Shown in pieces: positions 45,389-48,108 of a DNA stretch of 48,108 bases. A model generated the notes under the pieces. The model did no database searches. It was not told the origin of the DNA and was given only the letters and a program-made list of their open reading frames with translations. The translations under genes and the position numbers were made by a program. The stretch is from Candidatus Omnitrophota bacterium (GTDB lineage: Bacteria; Hinthialibacterota; Hinthialibacteria; Hinthialibacterales; JAKPRU01), in contig JAKQSI010000056.1 of the NCBI GenBank assembly GCA_029570205.1, forward strand, positions 1 through 48,108. Reading direction: 5' to 3'. The stretch's first letter is position 1. Every line of letters starts with the position of its first letter.

Positions 45389-45622
45389 ATGTCGGAATTG
45401 TATCCGCTTCATCGGCAGATCGAGCGGATTTTCAAACGCTTGAAGACCATTCTTACATCACGAAATCTGTGTGTGAAGGACCCGCAATTAGCGAAGATAT
45501 ACCTCTTTTCGAAAACCCTCGGAGCGTTATTCATGGGGGATCAGACAGATAGGAACGAATACTTGTCTCTGGGAGGCATTCGAAAAGAACATCAGGAAAT
45601 TGAGGCGCCACCTGCGGGATAA
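45389..45622 (+). pseudogene. IS4-type transposase C-terminal fragment
   Basis: The 77-aa frame starts MSELYPLHRQIERIFKRLKT and continues ILTSRNLCVKDPQLAKIYLF and SKTLGALFM. It fits the C-terminal segment of IS4-family transposases, where the YREK signature reads Y..RWQIE..FKR.K. Tyr, Glu and Lys are in register, but the Arg is a His and the usual Trp an Arg, and the catalytic DDE core is absent. AACTTAAGTGATTG at 45239-45252 loosely resembles the MITE end at 9401, but it is too degenerate to call an IS end. Confidence 0.65.
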
Positions 45623-45659
45623 TCCAAGGCGGAGAGAGAAACAACAGTGGCCCATAACC

Positions 45660-47450
45660 CTACTGGCCTCCCTTGGACCAGTTGAAACCAGGCCGGTTGA
45701 GCATGGTGCGGACGCGGACCGTGTAAGTGTGACAGCGGGCAACATGTTCCTGTCCCGCAGAGGCGAGGCTTTCCCGCGCGGCTTTGTTTTCAAGAAGGTC
45801 GGCGACGGTTTCGTAGAGAGACTCCGGGGATTTTGGAAACCGCGCATGAACACTGTCGGTCAGGAGTCCCTGCTCGCAGTCTGCTACCCAGTCCGCGACA
45901 AGGCAACCCCCTGAAATCAGCACATCGAAATCTCTTGCGTTCAAACAGGTCGGGCATTGGCAACTATGCAGACCGATATTGACTTGGGTGGAACGATAGA
46001 GGTCCGGAACATTGTCAACGCCGATTCTTCCATGAATACGTTCCGGGGGCATTTCCGGGAACAGGACTCCCCAAGTGTCGGTTCCATACAGGTGCAAACC
46101 GAGAGGAATCAGGGGCCGGAGGTAACGGACTCGTTTTTCACTATTGGCGGCCACATAGAGGAAATAGGCGACTGCCGCCGTGTTTCGCAGAGGAGTTGCG
46201 CGCCAGACACCGACGACTTTCTCGATCATCCCCAGTGCCTGTTTCGATGGCGAGACCATCCGGGCGCATTCCATGGGGGTCTCGGCATTCCCGCTTACGA
46301 GACGGTCTACCTGATCTAGGATGGCACCGCGGTCAGCCTGCGGCAATACAGAGAAGACATCTTTGAGATCGGTCACATTCCCTACAAAAGCGACGGGGTG
46401 TTGAAATCTTTCCCGGACCTGTCCGGCTCGTGTCACACCGGCTGCGACGGGCAGAAATCCACCCTTTTGAGCAGGGGAACATCGCAATGCAGGTTCGAAT
46501 GTCCGATCCATCCAGAATACAGTGTCACGGTCATCGAACGAGTCCGGGCCGATTGTAGAGTAAAAATCCGAGTTATCGGAGAACCAGGCGACTCGTCGCA
46601 GCGATCGGAGAAAGGGATTGTCTTTCCGCATTCCGAGCGGCCGAACAAAGTCACCGCCCGGCGTGTTTAAAAGCACGACAAGATCCGGCCGGACCCGTGC
46701 CAGACTGGTCAAGATCCGCAGCGGCACGGTCCGGCAGGGCTGGATGGACTCGATATGGACCGAAAGACCATTCGCGCGGAACCCATCCGCAATAGCGTGA
46801 ACGATGGGCGCATGAAAACTGTTGGGGACATTGTATGTCCAGATTTGAGTCGGCCCATGTTCGGGGACGGTCACAGGCTCTCGCAGGGAACGGCATACCG
46901 AGGAATTATCCGGGGCAATTTCGGTATACGCGGAGGATATCGCGGTTTGATATGCCTGAGTTTCCTCGGCGGAGAGACCCGGAACAGGTAATGCGGCGAT
47001 CAGGTTCCAGCCGATCATGTAAAGCGATTCGCGTCGAAGAAGGTCGGCGAGTTTCGATCTCAGGTCAGGGCCAATACACCAATAAACATCCGGCGAACTG
47101 AGAACCGCGCGGAGATCGTACAGATGAAATGCGGAACGGACGGAATCCTCGGAATGCTCCAGGAGAACCACGACGGCATCGGGCCTTGTGTTCGGATTTG
47201 CTAAAACCGCCGGGACGAGTCCGGCGTGAATGCCCATAAAGAGAACGAGCTGAGCATGTTGGAGGCGCTGGATCTGTCGTTCCAGGTAGGCGCGAGGCCG
47301 TTGTGATTGCTCAGTGGGGGTCGGGAGCGGTTCGAAATCGGGACTGCTCTCAAGAATGTGTGGGTCCAGACCGGACTGCGGGCGTATGCAGGCCATATTT
47401 TGCGAGAGGATTTCATCCACTCGCGGGATATGTGAAGGGTGCTGGGGCAA
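45660..47450 (-). CDS. Maf-like N-domain plus CgeB-like glycosyltransferase, paralog 2
   Basis: This 596-aa protein is the full-length relative of the gene at 7193-9169. The N-terminal domain has LVLFMGIHAGLVPAVL, VVLLEHSEDSVRSAFHLYDL and VLSSPDVYWCIGP. The C-terminal domain has FVGNVTDLKDVF, VNIGLHSCQCPTCLNARDFD and VLISGGCLVADWV. The expected activity is transfer of a sugar to a protein or glycan in the cytoplasm; flagellin is the most likely acceptor in a flagellated cell. It lies between the IS4 fragment and the right-hand hairpin array. Confidence 0.75.
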   Translation of the reverse strand: MPQHPSHIPRVDEILSQNMACIRPQSGLDPHILESSPDFEPLPTPTEQSQRPRAYLERQIQRLQHAQLVLFMGIHAGLVPAVLANPNTRPDAVVVLLEHSEDSVRSAFHLYDLRAVLSSPDVYWCIGPDLRSKLADLLRRESLYMIGWNLIAALPVPGLSAEETQAYQTAISSAYTEIAPDNSSVCRSLREPVTVPEHGPTQIWTYNVPNSFHAPIVHAIADGFRANGLSVHIESIQPCRTVPLRILTSLARVRPDLVVLLNTPGGDFVRPLGMRKDNPFLRSLRRVAWFSDNSDFYSTIGPDSFDDRDTVFWMDRTFEPALRCSPAQKGGFLPVAAGVTRAGQVRERFQHPVAFVGNVTDLKDVFSVLPQADRGAILDQVDRLVSGNAETPMECARMVSPSKQALGMIEKVVGVWRATPLRNTAAVAYFLYVAANSEKRVRYLRPLIPLGLHLYGTDTWGVLFPEMPPERIHGRIGVDNVPDLYRSTQVNIGLHSCQCPTCLNARDFDVLISGGCLVADWVADCEQGLLTDSVHARFPKSPESLYETVADLLENKAARESLASAGQEHVARCHTYTVRVRTMLNRPGFNWSKGGQ

Positions 47451-47494
47451 GCAGGTTCTCCGGCTGAATGTTTCGTTCCCTTCTTTGATCTGCC

Positions 47495-47570
47495 GAGATT
47501 CCTCACATTCGTTCGGAATGACAACCGACCTGTCATTTCGATCAAAGGGAGAAATCTCACCGTCGGGACA
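47495..47570. repeat. Dispersed repeat with CATTC hairpin
   Basis: GAGATTCCTCACATTCG and CATTC-GTTCG-GAATG, followed by TGTCATTTCGATCAAAGG, recur in part at 33094. It lies just upstream of the paralog 2 gene and next to the large array. Confidence 0.65.
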
Positions 47571-47611
47571 CGGGCAGGGCGCGAGCCTGAGATCGCCACG
47601 TCGCAGCCCCC

Positions 47612-48108
47612 AGTAGGCCAGGCGTCTCTGCCTGGCAGCCCCCAGTAGGCCAGGCGTCCCTGCCCCTGGCAGCCCCCAGTAGGCCAGGCGTCCCTGCCTG
47701 GCAGCTAAGTAGGCCAGGCGTCCCTGCCTGGCAGCCCCCAGTGGGCCAGGCGTCCCTGCCTGGCAGCCCCCAGTAGGCCAGGCGTCCCTGCCTGGCAGCC
47801 CCCAGTAGGCCAGGCGTCCCTGCCTGGCAGCCCCCAGTGGGCCAGGCGTCCCTGCCTGGCAGCTAAGTAGGCCAGGCGTCTCTGCCTGGCAGCCCCCAGT
47901 AGGCCAGGCGTCTCTGCCTGGCAGCTAAGTAGGCCAGGCGTCTCTGCCTGGCAGCCCCCAGTAGGCCAGGCGTCTCTGCCTGGCAGCCCCCAGTAGGCCA
48001 GGCGTCCCTGCCCTGGCAGCCCCCAGTAGGCCAGGCGTCCCTGCCTGGCAGCCCCCAGTGGGCCAGGCGTCCCTGCCTGGCAGCCCCCAGTAGGCCAGGC
48101 GTCTCTGC
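47612..48108. repeat. Sixteen-copy hairpin-repeat array (family B), cut by the window edge
   Basis: Sixteen units, the last truncated at the edge, repeat AGTAGG-CCAGGC-GTCYCT-GCCTGGC with spacers AGCCCCC or AGCTA (32- or 30-bp periods). Each forms a GCCAGGC/GCCTGGC stem with a 6-nt loop (GTCTCT or GTCCCT). Two copies have C-insertions (GTCCCTGCCCC, GTCCCTGCCC). No gene was found here. Confidence 0.95.

Noticed and set aside
47612-48108. Regular array that could be read as CRISPR
   Set aside because: Units are palindromic and the spacers are themselves repeated (AGCCCCC, AGCTA), with no variable 30-bp spacers and no cas genes.

Overview
The window looks like a chromosomal piece of a flagellated, Gram-negative bacterium of moderate-to-high GC. 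The evidence is a FliG C-terminus at the left edge, lipoprotein and twin-arginine signals, and a mostly housekeeping and envelope gene content. The mix of Gfo/Idh/MocA oxidoreductases, a TIM-barrel sugar isomerase, a sulfatase, B12-type radical SAM and many uncharacterised small genes fits poorly studied phyla such as Sumerlaeota, Hydrogenedentota or Poribacteria. I cannot fix the phylum from sequence alone.

Layout. 1-9.5 kb: fliG end, a seven-copy hairpin-repeat array, a lipoprotein of carboxypeptidase-regulatory-like repeats, a frameshifted chemoreceptor/HAMP remnant, rtcB, a solitary beta-class DNA methyltransferase, queG, a Maf-like/CgeB-like glycosyltransferase and an IS3-type transposase tail split by a 167-bp MITE. 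9.5-14.1 kb: a five-gene minus-strand envelope operon (terpenoid-cyclase-like toroid protein, 61-aa protein, flippase-like membrane protein, GT2 glycosyltransferase, B12-radical SAM). 14.4-16.9 kb: two Tat-exported sugar-metabolism proteins and a NifU-type scaffold. 17-18.3 kb: an AT-rich island with a structured leader driving a double zinc-ribbon protein translationally coupled to a CopG-like protein. 18.3-22.3 kb: beta-CASP nuclease, small membrane protein, CPA2 antiporter, and a 38-aa ORF coupled to an XRE regulator. 22.3-24.8 kb: a tightly packed four-gene operon. 25-29.4 kb: an unrecognised 403-aa enzyme-like protein, a sulfatase lipoprotein and an MFS transporter. 29.5-31.5 kb: glnB-glnA behind a sigma-54-type promoter. 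31.9-38.2 kb: alr, Gfo/Idh/MocA oxidoreductase, pyrF, DapA-like aldolase, M42 peptidase. 38.4-45.2 kb: zinc-finger protein with two strong promoters, membrane metalloprotease, TPR protein, RlmD-like RNA methyltransferase, solute-binding protein. 45.4-48.1 kb: IS4-type transposase remnant, a second Maf/CgeB-like glycosyltransferase, and a 16-copy hairpin array running off the right edge.

Two themes cut across the region. First, the intergenic DNA is loaded with several families of short palindromic repeats. Two of them share one architecture (7-bp stem, 6-nt loop) and differ by a compensatory base-pair change, so the hairpin itself seems to be selected. Second, several unnamed genes are welded together by 4-nt stop/start overlaps: the toroid/61-aa/flippase set, the zinc-ribbon/CopG pair, and the 38-aa/XRE pair. 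These are the best candidates for undescribed systems. No tRNA, rRNA or CRISPR array was recognised.
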